NCBI GenBank assembly: GCA_947044365.1
Contig: OX345636.1
Span: forward strand, 60,329,537-60,393,536
Length of the DNA stretch: 64,000 bases
Origin: Petrosia ficiformis
Lineage: Eukaryota; Porifera; Demospongiae; Haplosclerida; Petrosiidae
Direction: 5' to 3'
Part shown: positions 1-10,610 of the stretch, piece after piece
How positions within the stretch are numbered: position 1 is the first letter of the stretch
Layout of the letters: the number at the start of each line of letters is the position of its first letter
Notes under the pieces: model-generated
The model's input: only the letters and a program-made list of their open reading frames with translations
Told to the model about the DNA's origin: nothing
Database searches by the model: none
Program-made: the position numbers and the translations under genes

Positions 1-55
1 GGTTGTATGTCGAGAGAGGGGTCATCACCTGTCAATAATGAGTATTGCATATACA

Positions 56-60
<5 letters not shown>

Positions 61-98
<38 letters not shown>
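61..98. repeat. (TA)n microsatellite
   Basis: An uninterrupted TA dinucleotide run lies just 3' of the last visible exon of the minus-strand Calx-beta gene, probably inside its next intron. Similar (AT)n tracts occur near 1729, 6451, 13543, 28517, 39736 and 41064. Confidence 0.95.
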
Positions 99-105
<7 letters not shown>

Positions 106-174
106 TTTTAATAGGTCATAAACATAAATAGATGATATATATGAAATTTAGTCTCCTCCCTAGGATGTATATAC

Positions 175-1670
175 CATTCTCCGTTGTAATGCTCCACTGG
201 ATTTCAGACACACCCACAATCCCTCCTTGACGTTGGACAAGTAGAGAAAAACTGGATGAACCAGTTTCGAGTTGCAGTATTGTGAGTTCCTGACTACTCT
301 CAGAAAATACTGCAATTAAAAACCACATTATTTTAAATCATGTTTATGTTGTATTTGTATGTACATATGTATTCATGTAACTATGTATTTATGTATTTAT
401 GTACATGTACATATGTATGTATGTATGAATGTACGTATCTACAAACCAAACAGTCCATTTGGATCACTTGGGAGTATATTCACTGTTGCCATGCCAACTG
501 ATCTTAAGATTGCTCCTCCACTTACAGATGTTAAACGAATACTCAACAGTTCAGAAAACTCAGATGCTGAATCATCAAATACTTGAAGACTGATTACAGA
601 AGAGTTTGATCTTGCAGGTACACTGTCAGTACCTTTTAGAGAGTTGATATCTGATTCAGAAGCTGTGTCTAAAGTGACCTCCCACGTAACAGACTGTCAG
701 ACACCTGTATGTATGTATGTATGTATTTATGTATGTACATGAATGTATATATGCATGTATGTACATATTTATGTACACATGTATGTATATATGTATGTAT
801 GTATGTATGTATGCATGTATATATTATGTATGTATGTATGCATGTATGTATGTATGCATGTATGTATGTATGTATGTACACATTTATGTACATGTATGTA
901 TATATGCATGTATGTATGTATGCATGTATGTATGTATGCATGTATGTATGTATGTATGTACATGTATGTATACACGTATGTACATGTATGTATATATGCA
1001 TGTACATGTATGTACATATTTATGTACACATTTATGTACATGTATGTATAAATGTATGCATGTATGTATGTATGTATGTATACCCGTATGTACATGTATG
1101 TATGTATGCATTGCATGTATGCATTGCATGTATGTATATATGTATGTATGTACATATTTATGTACACATTTATGTACATGTATGTATATCTGTATGTATG
1201 TATGTATGTATATATGTATGTATGTATGCATGTATACACGTATGTACATGTATGTATGTATGCATTGCATGTATGTATATATGTATGTATGTACATATTT
1301 ATGTACACATTTATGTACATGTATGTATATCTGTATGTATGTATGTATGTATATATGTATATATGTATATATGTACATATTTATGTACATATTTATGTAC
1401 ATGTATGTATGTATGCATGTATGTATGTATGTATGTATGTATGTATGTATGTATGTATGTATGTATGTATGTATGTATGTATGTATGTATGTATGTATAT
1501 ATGTATGTAAGTATGTGTTTATGTATGTATGCATGTACATGTACGTATATATGTATGAACTCTCACCTCTCCAAATTGACCAGCAGATCTTATTACAGTA
1601 ATGATATTGGAGTCTCCTTCAGTTGCATTGAATTCTGTTGCAGTTAGTTCAATGATACTGTGACCATATG
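175..1670 (-). CDS. Calx-beta repeat protein, ADGRV1-like (partial, three exons)
   Basis: Three minus-strand exons join in phase: 1670-1567, 693-447 and 309-175. The first follows a pyrimidine-rich acceptor ending TATAG and stops at GAG|GTGAGA. The second starts after TGACAG and ends TTTG|GTTTGT, a weak donor. The third starts after TTGCAG and ends AATG|GTATAT. Exons 1 and 2 together make one Calx-beta domain: an N-terminal strand with ATEGDSN and VIRSAGQFGE, then SVTWEVTL, VFDDSASEFSELLSIRL, SGGAIL and the closing ILPSDPNGLF. Exon 3 opens the next repeat (LLVQRQGGIVGVSEIQW). Calx-beta domains bind calcium and occur in arrays in large extracellular proteins; the closing ILPSDPxGxF resembles ADGRV1/VLGR1, an adhesion GPCR. 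The assignment to ADGRV1 rather than another Calx-beta protein is inference. The exon 1-2 intron is almost all TATG repeats. Further exons were not found on either side. Confidence 0.75.
705..1555. repeat. TATG tetranucleotide array with higher-order variants
   Basis: About 850 bases of ATGT/TATG repeats with scattered ACATGT, TGCA, ATTTATG and ACACATTT variants. Blocks containing the ATTTATGTAC pattern recur near 770, 1020, 1150, 1290 and 1380, which shows larger duplicated units. The array fills the intron between two Calx-beta exons. The long open frames here, rich in Met, Tyr, Val and Cys on one strand and Tyr, Ile, His and Thr on the other, come from the repeat and are not genes. Confidence 0.95.
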
Positions 1671-1991
1671 CTATATATGAGAAATAATATTATTTATATC
1701 ACAAACATCTGACCAATAATAATTATATATATATATATATCCCGATATGGCGAAACATCAAAGTAAACCACAGGGATATATATAAGATATAGCACTGTGG
1801 TCAGATATAGCGCCGTCGAAACATCAGACATCAACAAAGGTTTTGTCTTTTGTGATATATATTGGTTATATCACAGCCACTCGTACTATCAGATTTATAA
1901 AAACCTCGCCCTCGTCACAAAGCAGTCATCACAAAGCAGTCATAGGGATACATTTTCTCTATATATCTTGTTATTGATATCAAGAGTATAT
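1671..1991. other. Intron or intergenic DNA with a MITE end
   Basis: This stretch holds a short (AT)n run at 1727-1740 and, near 1918-1955, two tandem copies of CACAAAGCAGTCAT followed by AGGGATAC. That motif is the terminal sequence of the MITE family found at 25696-26034. No exon could be supported. Confidence 0.5.
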
Positions 1992-2589
1992 AATAGAAAG
2001 AGAGGGAGAGTATCGCACTTCCGTATAAACGTGTAGCACAACCCTGCGAAAAGTAAATGACCTTCATAATAATATTCACAACGTAATCATCACATGTGAA
2101 GTAGGCGTTGAGGCGTTATGTGACCACATTGTAAACAAAGATGGATGATGCAGCAACCACACCATCTCTGATCACATCTGTGCAGCGTTCGCCTCATTTA
2201 CCAAGTCGTGTTGTTGGTTCTACAATTAGGGAAGGTGATATTCCACTGTCGAAGGTTCTTAAAACTTCAGGATTTGCAGTATCTCTCCAGAAAGTTGCAA
2301 AGGAATCTGGCGATCAAGGAATAGTTGGATTTCACTTTGTGAGGTAATGTAGCTTGAACTGCTCCAAGTCAGTTTCATTGTCACTGTCGATCTCAAAATC
2401 ACTGTCTTCATATAGAATATCTCTCTCGAGCTCCGGTATGTAAGCGTATCACTGTTCACGTGATTATTAAACATACTTGGGCTTTGTGCACCGCCTTGTG
2501 GTCTAGCATGTACTTTTCACCATCTTCTCAACTCAAGTACTTTTCGCAGGGTTGTGCTATAAGTGTGATACTCTCCCTCTCTTTCTATT
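1992..2589. mobile_element. Small TIR element enclosing a putative exon
   Basis: The arms at 1992-2055 and 2538-2589 are inverted copies. Both contain the GTAGCACAACCCTGCGAAAAGTA-like core (GTGCTAT... in the right arm) and an AGAGAGGGAGAG tract; the right arm lacks about 12 bases. The 480-base interior carries the exon-like open frame at 2141-2347. The superfamily is unknown and no clear target-site duplication was seen. Confidence 0.55.
2141..2347 (+). CDS. Unrecognised first-exon-like open frame
   Basis: A 68-codon frame opens with ATG in a good context (AACAAAGATGGATG) and starts MDDAATTPSLITSVQRSP. It ends in HFVR followed by a stop, but AG|GTAATG at the end also makes a plausible splice donor. 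No domain is recognised. The frame lies inside a short TIR element, so it may be a transposon-derived first exon or chance. A matching downstream exon was not found. Confidence 0.3.
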   Translation: MDDAATTPSLITSVQRSPHLPSRVVGSTIREGDIPLSKVLKTSGFAVSLQKVAKESGDQGIVGFHFVR

Positions 2590-2632
2590 GTACTGTACAT
2601 GTACCATGTACCATGTACCATGTACATGTGCA

Positions 2633-3110
2633 TAGTATATGTGTATACCAGTGTTCTCCATAGTGGAAAAGCCATTGGACTTATTAGACCTATTTTATAG
2701 TGATCAGAGGCATTTTCACACACAAACTGTTAGATGTAACATAAATTAGATTGGTGATTTGCCAGCCCTAAGAAGATCGCTGAGTATAGATATGCATGTA
2801 GGGTTTGTAAGTGGAAATAATTTTAAAGACTGAGACTTAATTGTGTGTTTATGCATGCATGAATGTGCAAGTACATGTATATGCATCACACTGTACACTA
2901 CCATACAATGCACATGTACACGTACCTTCAGTACATGTATAGTGTATACACATCACACTGTGCACTACTATACTTTGTTGATGTACACGTACATACAGTA
3001 TTGTACCTTCAGTACATGTATAGTGTATACACATCACATGGTGCACTACTATACTTTGTTGATGTACACGTAGATACAGTATTGTACCTTCAGTACATGT
3101 ACAGTACGTG
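2633..3110. repeat. Dispersed repeat, copy 1 (matches about 7378-7800)
   Basis: The segment begins with GTGTATACCAGTGTTCTCC and continues through ATTGGACTTATTAGACC and TGATTTGC. It then enters diverged tandem units containing CACACTGTACACTACCATAC and TACCTTCAGTACATGTA. The same order recurs at 7378 onward with about 90% identity by eye. It lies between two minus-strand genes and contains no exon. Confidence 0.8.
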
Positions 3111-3231
3111 TCATAAGCCACACTCGCGTGGTACTCGTATTGCACACGCACATACTCATATTGCATACGCGCGTACTCGTACTATACACACATACTTGTA
3201 TTACATGCGCGCGAGTGCATAGGTGAATAGT

Positions 3232-3690
3232 CTATATTTGAAAGTGTTGATATATAAGGATGTTGAGTTTCTGGAGTAAGTGAAGGATTGAATGGCTGAA
3301 ATTGATGGACTGGAGTAGTGGAGTATTAGATAGTTCATATAGATTGGTCTCATCAAGTTGATGAAGATGTTGAGTATTTGGAATAGGTACAGAATTGGAG
3401 GGCTGAAATGGATGGACTGGAGGATTGGATAGATTGGTCTCATCAAGTTGATGATTATGTTGAGTATTTGGAATAAGTACAGAATTGGAGGGCTGAAATA
3501 GATGGACTGGAGGAGGATTGAATAGTTCATAGAGATTGGTCTCATCAAGTGAAAGAAGTGTTGGATGATTAGGATGATTAGTATTTGGAGTAGGTGTGCG
3601 AATTAGTGGAGGAAGTGGTGGTGGTGAAAATACATTATCTCCTGTATTGCTGAGTACTGCTCTTGTAGCTGTTTATAGTTCTCCTTCATC
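3232..3690 (-). repeat. Frame-preserving Pro/Asn-rich repeat region, possibly a shifted C-terminus
   Basis: Read on the minus strand, one frame stays open for about 150 codons to a TAG at 3232-3234. It contains roughly two and a half repeats of LDETNLYELFNPPPVHLFQP then SNSVLIPNTQHNHQ, after a VFSPPPLPPLIRTPTP lead-in. Repeat units of 102 and 90 bases differ by a multiple of three, so the frame is kept. The frame has no ATG. It is offset by one base from the coiled-coil exon immediately upstream, so it is either a lost C-terminus after a frameshift, an alternative exon, or a site of assembly error. Confidence 0.5.
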
Positions 3691-5469
3691 TCCTTTACAT
3701 CTTTTTCAAGGGTTGATACTCGCTCATCAATCTCACACTAAAAGGAAGTGAAAATAACTACATGTACTTTTCATTAAAAGAAAGAAAAGGAAACATACAT
3801 TAATTATCTTGGGCTGTGGTTGAATAACTGGTCTAGATGGTGAACCAATATCATACATAAACTCTTCCTCTGTTTCCTTTGATTTCTTCTGGATTAAAGA
3901 GATATACATACTGATAATATTAAATTCATAGAGATTGATTAAATGCTTACTGATTTTTTGCTCTCATTTGCTGGCTTTTTTTCATTAGCTGATCTTTTTT
4001 GTTGTTTTTTCTTGGCAGATTTTTTTGGTTGTTGTTTACCATCCTTTTTCTGCTCTTTATTGGTTACATTATTCTCTTCCCTCATTTCAAGGAGCAGACT
4101 TTCCTCTTCCATCATTTCCTGCTTATTCCCTACAGTGAAGTACACAATATGTAATAAAAACAATTCTTCACACATATGGCATTACTAATCCATTACTTGT
4201 CCTACTCAACTAAACAATAATGTACATAACAACATACCTAAAGCAAGTATCTCTGCTTCATAAAGTTTCTTGTCACTCCGCACAACGGGGTAAATGGCTG
4301 ACAACTCTGGTTCAGCTGACTCTCCAAGCTTTATGGCCTTTAGAGGTACGATACAAATTGAACTATCTTCTATGAAGCGTACAACAGCATACTTTGTACC
4401 CTCTATAACGTGTTAATATACACATGTAAATATTTATTATAATATATAATTACAATTATTTATTAATCAAAGCTCACCTGCATTGGTTCTGGAACATATT
4501 TGTCTTAAAGTCATATCTGCAGTCAATCCAGAGCATAAAATAAAAGATGATTTCAGTTGTAAGGAATAACCACGGAGAAAGAGCTGACAATTCTTTGAGG
4601 ACGTTCAGAGAAATCACACGTGAGTTACCATAACCCCACCCAATTACGTCACGAACGTCAACGCCCACATAATTTCGAGCTCTCAACACTCGCGTGAGGA
4701 TTAAGAGCGATTGCGAGTGTGGATTAAGTTGTAACTGACAAGTACTGTATATACATGTATGTATGTGTATATATATGCATCACACTGTACACTACCATAC
4801 ATTGCAGATATACATGTATATACATGTACCTTTAGTAGATGTATATACATGTATGAATGTTTTCCGTAGGATATGAATCAAGCAAGTCACAACCACACCC
4901 ATTAAACACACCCATTAAACACACCTATTTTGTACACTTTAATTATATTAGCTGCACTATACATCTATACAGAAGTGATGTACAAGCAGATTATCTGATA
5001 CAAACATCTCTCTTTAAGATCCTAGCATACATGCATTGTAGTTCAACATTATACATGTAGATCTAGTATTGAACAGGCTCAAATTGCAAAACACAGTTTG
5101 TGATGCTTGAGCCAGTGCTTTAGTTGTAGTAACCACTACCTCAATTGTACTTGGTTTGAAATAATGCCTCAATATGTTATGTTTAGATGTGTCCATTAGT
5201 CAAACAGAACACTTCTCAAAGTCTGGAAAAGGTTTCATAAAAAGCCTATTATTTATCTTCCTTGCATATACATGTATATAAATTTTAAGTTGCCAAATTG
5301 TTAGTTTTGCAGAAAATTGCTAATACACAGACACATGAATAAACAAAGAAAATCAATTACAATGTCCTCATGCATTAAGAGGGTGTGACAACAAATATTC
5401 CAATATCAGCACAATTATTCATCCCAAATCAAAATACATGTGCTTACCTTTATGAAAGTATGATTGCAT
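3603..5469 (-). CDS. Small basic coiled-coil protein, possibly BEN-family-like; six exons
   Basis: Exons 5448-5469 (coding part of an exon running to about 5597), 4516-4478, 4402-4238, 4129-3951, 3888-3799 and 3737-3603 join with GT..AG borders into 209 codons. An in-frame TAA lies just before the ATG at 5469. Residues 21-75 (EGTKYAVVRFIED, IVPLKAIKLGE, AIYPVVRSDKKLYEAEILALG) resemble the N-terminal segment often found in BEN-domain and related chromatin proteins; this is from memory and tentative. A Lys-rich stretch follows (KKSAKKKQQKRS), like a nuclear localisation signal, then an acidic linker and a heptad-like coiled coil (DERVSTLEKDVKEMKENYKQ). The predicted end, a His-rich tail, looks unnatural. 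One base away, the other frame opens into the Pro/Asn repeat at 3232-3690. No BEN domain itself was seen. Confidence 0.6.
4740..5220. repeat. Dispersed repeat inside the first intron of the minus gene
   Basis: Positions 4770-4850 resemble one unit of the 7.6-8.2 kb minisatellite. Positions 4855-5100 match 8245-8490 (TTTTCCGTAGGATATGAATC, then GTGATGCTTGAGCCAGTGCTT). Positions 5100-5220 match 14893-15015. The block is a mosaic of families seen elsewhere in the window and carries no coding signal. Confidence 0.75.
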
Positions 5470-5599
5470 TCTCCATTACTCCTGCATCAGGCATGATCTG
5501 ATTAGCATGCTTGAAATCCTCACCAAGATGTTGAACACTTGATGTTGAACATTGGTAGAAATGAAGCATCACAAGAAATTTCTTACGTACCAACTCTCT

Positions 5600-6433
5600 G
5601 AGGAGGGGAGAAGACAAAATGTAATAAAAGATATATACCAGACAGAGCACATGAGGAAAAGTATTTGAGAACTGTTATTAACTACCCAAGAGTAGTGTTG
5701 TGGTTTTGTCTTATGGGGTTTTCCCCATTACTGATGTTTATACAGTACTTCTGCACATATTTATCTGATGTATATAATTATAGTTTTCTAGTTTGTCACT
5801 TTCCTACATTTATCCTTAATCTATAATCTTGTTATCTTAAGTGACTTGTTATTTTGTAGAGTGTTATTTCAGTTGCTACCTTATTCTAATAAAAGTACTC
5901 TTAAATCAACTATCTAACTATATCACTACTGTACCACCATGGCATGATAAACAAGATTAGCACACTAATTGATGCTACTATAGTGGAAAGTGCTGAAACA
6001 TGTGGTTAGTTACTGATTTCATTGCTTGTTCTCACACACACACACACACACAAATAGTGGCAAATGATGGTTAAGGTCTTACATGTACATGTAGGTTAAG
6101 ATAATAATCATCACAACCTGAACACACACACACATGTACACATTTTAACTCACAAATCATTGATACTATCCTTCACAAAGATGAAATGAAGATTCTAAAG
6201 GGATTACAAATACAGTTATTATAATTCCTATAATTAGTTAGTGGTTGCTGAAACTTTATAGTATTAATTAAATTTCCCCTAAAAGCAATATGCTGTGCTG
6301 TGCAGAACCCTCACCACCATGATATATTAAGAGTGGTCACACTGTAAAAACCAATGGGTTATTTTAACCCTCATTTGAGTAACAATGTAATTATTTGACA
6401 AATGACTGATTTCACATCCACAGCCACACACAA

Positions 6434-6472
<39 letters not shown>

Positions 6473-6927
6473 ATATATTCATTAAGAAGTATAATTTACT
6501 TCAATAAAACACTAGTACTAGGGGTACAGTAAAGTATACATGTACATCAATTGATGAAAATTTCACCTCCATTTTAAAGTTTAGAATTTAATTAGAGCTA
6601 CAATTAATGACAGTGGTATTCTTTGATTTCACCTTGTTTGTTCACATTGATGAGCCCTACGTTACTTTGATTTTTGTAGAAAACTTTGATTTCTATTTTA
6701 TTGCTACTACTCGTAAACACAATTCATCCCATAATTGATATTGGTATATAATGTGCTGACATGATAAGATTATTCATACACAACATCTCTAGAGAGACTC
6801 CAGCAGATTTTATAATTATATTCATTATTAGATAAACAAGGGTGTGGCAGTAAAGGTATTCCAATCAATTTAGATTCATCAACAATGGGATGAACAAAAA
6901 AGTAATATTAACACAGAACAAGTCACC
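5600..6927. repeat. Duplicated non-coding block (partner at about 8800-10610)
   Basis: Pieces in the same order recur downstream. TTATAATTCCTATAATTAGT at about 6215 matches 9058. The segment around 6300-6400 with GTGCTGTGCAGAACCCTCAC matches 9127-9235. Positions 6512-6927 match 10198-10602. It includes CA and TA microsatellites near 6033 and 6435. No exon was recognised. Confidence 0.75.
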
Positions 6928-7147
6928 TGCTGTATCGGTATTGTTGACGTCTGAGTATTTGTTTATCGGAACGCTCGCCATCTTTCCATCTCTTTAGAAT
7001 AGCTTCTTTATCTTTGACGATACCTTGAATCTGGGTTTTGCCAACTCCTGTTTCCTGAGCAACAGAACGGCAGGATTTTCCACAGTCAATCTTTCGTATG
7101 ACAGCCACACGCTCCTCCAGTGTCAATACTTTCCTCTTTCGCGACAT
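6923..7147 (-). CDS. Tigger/pogo transposase N-terminal CENP-B-type HTH (fragment)
   Basis: The frame starts MSRKRKVLTLEERVAVIRKI and continues DCGKSCRSVAQETGVGKTQI then VKDKEAILKRW. This is the first helix-turn-helix (psq / CENP-B N-terminal type) of Tigger and pogo transposases, which binds the element's terminal repeats. Only about 74 codons are present; the second HTH and the DDE catalytic domain are missing. The coding match fades at about 6945, where CAGCAG|GTGACTTG makes a possible splice donor and where sequence shared with 10600 begins. The fragment is therefore a 5' piece, spliced or truncated. Confidence 0.8.
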   Translation of the reverse strand: MSRKRKVLTLEERVAVIRKIDCGKSCRSVAQETGVGKTQIQGIVKDKEAILKRWKDGERSDKQILRRQQYRYSR

Positions 7148-7362
7148 GTTTTGCTAAATTGGCAACATGTGGCAGGGTACAAAGGTCAATTTACACATGT
7201 GCAGTCATTAAAAATAGCAAGTTTTATGGTCAGTAGTCATGTAACAGAGGTGGCCGTTGGCTAGAGGTATGTTTATACATAGATGCATTGGTGCAAGCAA
7301 ACTATGGTTTTTACTTAGAGGTGGTCTTTTATAGGAGGGGTCTTTCAAAAAAGGGACTACTG
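6928..7362 (-). mobile_element. 5' end of a Tigger/pogo-like element
   Basis: Read on the minus strand, the element begins at 7362 with CAGTAGTCCCTTTTTTGAAA, typical of pogo/Tigger termini, and is flanked by TA at 7363-7364. A 5' leader of about 215 bases precedes the HTH start codon at 7147. The other terminal repeat and the catalytic domain were not found, so the copy is truncated. Confidence 0.65.
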
Positions 7363-7377
7363 TATACTGTACATGTA

Positions 7378-7620
7378 CATGTGTATACCAGTGTTCTCCA
7401 TAGTGGAAAAGGCATTGGACTTATTAGACCTATTTTATACTGATCAGAGGTATTTGCACACACAAACTGTTAGATGTAATATAAATTAGATTGGTGATTT
7501 GCTCGCTATAAGGAGATCACTGAGTATAGATATGATGTAGGGTTTATAAGTGGAATTAGTTTTAAAGACTGAGACTGAATGTTTGAGTGTTTGTGCATGC
7601 ATGAATGTGCAAGTACATGT
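7378..7620. repeat. Dispersed repeat, copy 2 (partner of 2633-2870)
   Basis: The sequence from GTGTATACCAGTGTTCTCC to GCAAGTACATGTACATGCAC repeats 2638-2885 almost base for base and leads into the same type of minisatellite. Confidence 0.85.
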
Positions 7621-8240
7621 ACATGCACCACACTGTACACTACCATACATTGCAGATATACATGTACCTTGAGGACATGTATGTATGTGTATACATATCA
7701 CACTGTGCACTACCATACTTTACAGATGTACATACATGCATCTTCAGTGCATGTATGTATTTGTATAGTGTATAGATGTGCACTACCAAACATTGTTGAT
7801 GTACATGTACACACTGTACCTTTAGTACATGTACATGTATATATGTATGTGTATATGTACCACACTGTACACTACTATACATTGTACACGTACACACTGT
7901 ACCTTTAGTACATGTATATACATGTATGTATGTGTATGTACCACACTGCACACTACTATACATTGTACACGTACACACTGTACCTTTAGTACATGTATAT
8001 ATGTATGTGTATATGCACCACACTGCACACTACTATACATTGTACACATACACACTGTACCTTTAGTACATGTATATATGTACATGTATGTGTATATGCA
8101 CCACACTGTACACTACTATACATTGTACACATACACACTGTACCTTTAGTGCATGTATATATGTATGTTATATACATCACACTGTACACTACCATACATT
8201 GCAGATATATATACACGTACCTTTAGTATGAATATACATG
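7620..8240. repeat. About 80-bp minisatellite, seven or more units
   Basis: Units contain CACCACACTGTACACTACTA, CATTGTACAC, CACTGTACCTTTAGTACATG and a variable TACATGTATATATGTATGTG tail. The most alike units start near 7855, 7935, 8012 and 8095; units near 7630-7790 are older. The His/Thr/Cys and Tyr/Met-rich open frames here come from the repeat. Related units occur at 2880-3110 and 4770-4850. Confidence 0.9.
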
Positions 8241-8244
8241 TATC

Positions 8245-9800
8245 AGTGTTTTCCGTAGGATTTGAATCAAGCAAGTCACAACCACACTCATTTATCAACC
8301 ATACCTACAAAACACACCTATTTTGTACACCTTAATTATAATAGCTGAACTATATATCTAAAAAGACAAGCAGATTATCTGATACAAACTTTCTTTAAGA
8401 TCCTAGCATACCTGCATTGTAGTTCAACATTATACATGTATATCTAGTATTAAACAGGCTCTAATTGCAAAAACACAGTTTGTGATGCTTGAGCCAGTGC
8501 TTTAGTAGTAGCAACCACTACCTGAACCTATACTTAACAACAAGTACATACCTTTTGTATTAACATATTGAGTTACTGATTAGAATGAACAGCAAGAGAA
8601 TAAGTCAAATATCAATTCAACAATGTTACAGCATGAATATGATCCCAGCAATAACATCTCACCAAATAACAACAAATACTTTATCATCTAATGATGAAAT
8701 GAGAAATAGGAAATGTCTAAACAATAAAACATTTTATTCAACTTATAGAGGGGTGAGTGACGGGAGTAATGAAATTATGTTTGAAGAAGGCCACTATAAA
8801 GTAAAGTATACATAACTAACAGACTAATAGTGGAATGGAATTGTAGACTGAGCAACAATATATTGCTGATATGGGATTTTATATAAACTCAAACAATGAC
8901 ATGTACATGTACATAAGTCTCGGCCAGCTGCCCACAAGAAAGGGAGTAGGCATCTGCTGAAGTACTTTTTTACAATATGCCATTAATCAGTCTTCTTAAT
9001 GTCATGAGGAAAATGTTAGTGGAAATGTTGGGATATATTAAGGATGAAAGACACAATTATTATAATTCCTATAATTAGTTAGTGGTTGGTGAAACTTTAT
9101 AGTGTTAATTAAATTTCTCAATATGCTGTGCTGTGCAGAACCCTCACCACCATGATATGGTAAGAGTACTCACACTGTAAAAACCAACGGGTTATTTTAA
9201 CCCTCATTTGAGTAACAATGTAATATTAATAAATTCAATTCCTGTGGTGTATTATTGTATCTCCTGTTCAATTACTAGTCAAACAAATTCCACAAATTTT
9301 GTATTTATAATAAATAACAGATAACAATAAGAATTATAATTATGTACTTTAATAAAAACTAGTTGAGATAAGAGAAAATAGTACTTATTAGCATTGATTT
9401 AGTCTCAGGAGGTAACTTTTGAACCAAAAGTCTACCTCATGTTAGTTTTATCTTCTTGTTCTGATCCTATTGGTACCTCTATTACAGTGTTCTCAACAGG
9501 ATTTAACATCCAAATGGTACAAGTAGTAGCGTGGTTTGCATGCCAGCAAAAAAAATGCAATTAATTAATTATTCATGAGGGCATGTTCAATAGTGTTCTT
9601 CACACCCACAGCATTGTTAGCATATCGAAGAAGTAACGAAAACTCGTTAGTAGTTATCAGTTTTGTGTTTATTTCTGTCATTTTCTGTCACTTTCTCACT
9701 TGATATACATTTGAACACTCTAAATAAATATAATTTCATCATTTGTGTATTTATTTTTTAATAGTCTTCAATATGCATAACCAAACATTGAATTTATATA
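8245..9800. other. Non-coding DNA: duplicated repeat blocks
   Basis: Positions 8245-8530 repeat 4855-5150. Positions 9045-9235 repeat 6210-6390. The rest is AT-rich sequence with no supported exon. The 76-codon frame at 8585 has no recognisable feature. Confidence 0.6.
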
Positions 9801-9804
9801 AACC

Positions 9805-9980
9805 CAGTGTTTCCTCTAAAGGGTGGTAACATGGCACTCCCCCACCCTTTAGTCTTGCTCCCCCACCCTTTAATGTTAAAGTTTATACTGAAAAACAATA
9901 CTGATTGAACATTGTTAACCAGACATCATGTACCACAGATCCACTCCCCCACTCTTAATATTTATCCTGGGGGAAACACT
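9805..9980. mobile_element. hAT-like MITE (family member 1)
   Basis: A 176-bp unit starts CAGTGTTTCCTCTAAAGGG and ends CCTGGGGGAAACACTG, which are imperfect terminal inverted repeats of the hAT type. Internal text includes CCACCCTTTA and TTGAACATTGTTAACCAGAC. Relatives lie at 31192-31367 and 36271-36451. The flanking 8-mers do not match cleanly, so the insertion is old. Confidence 0.7.
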
Positions 9981-10197
9981 GTAAATCAAATGGTATGTGG
10001 TTATACCAAATGGTACCATACCATTCAAAATAACCTTGTGAGAACTCTGCTCTTAGTTTGGCTGTGGCGTTTGGTGAGAAACACACATGCACACACGCAC
10101 ACACACACCTACATGTAGCAGTGTCAATTGCGACTAGACTCTCCTGCTATCCAGTTGTCTATAGGGGAGAGACTGGCTCTCCAGACTGCCATCAGGG

Positions 10198-10610
10198 GTA
10201 CAATAAAGTATACAGGTACATCCATTAATGAAAATATCACCTCCATTCTAAAATTTAATTAAAGATTAGAATTTAATTAGAGCTACAATAAAGTAGAATA
10301 ATGACAGTGGTATTCTTTGATTTCACTTTGTGTGATCACATTGATGAGCCCTACATTACTTTGATTTTTATAGAAAACTTTGATTTCTAAACACAATTCA
10401 TCCCATAATTGATATTGGTATATATTGTGCTGACATGATAAGATTATTCATACACAACATCTCTAGAGAGACTCCAGCAGATTTATAATTATATTCATTA
10501 TTAGATAAACAAGGGTGTGGCGGTAAAGATATTCCAATCAATTTAAATTGACCAACAGTGGGATGAACAAAAACGTAATATTAACACAGAACAAGTCACC
10601 TGACTAATCA
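10198..10610. repeat. Dispersed repeat, copy 2 (partner of 6512-6927)
   Basis: Matching landmarks are GGGGTACAATAAAGTATACA, GACAGTGGTATTCTTTGATT, CACAACATCTCTAGAGAGAC and AACACAGAACAAGTCACCTG. The match stops exactly where the 6.9-kb copy enters Tigger coding sequence. Confidence 0.85.

Noticed and set aside
709..1647. Long open frames of 218-312 codons on both strands
   Set aside because: They are translations of the TATG tetranucleotide array (Met/Tyr/Val/Cys or Tyr/Ile/His/Thr only), with no domain and no codon structure.
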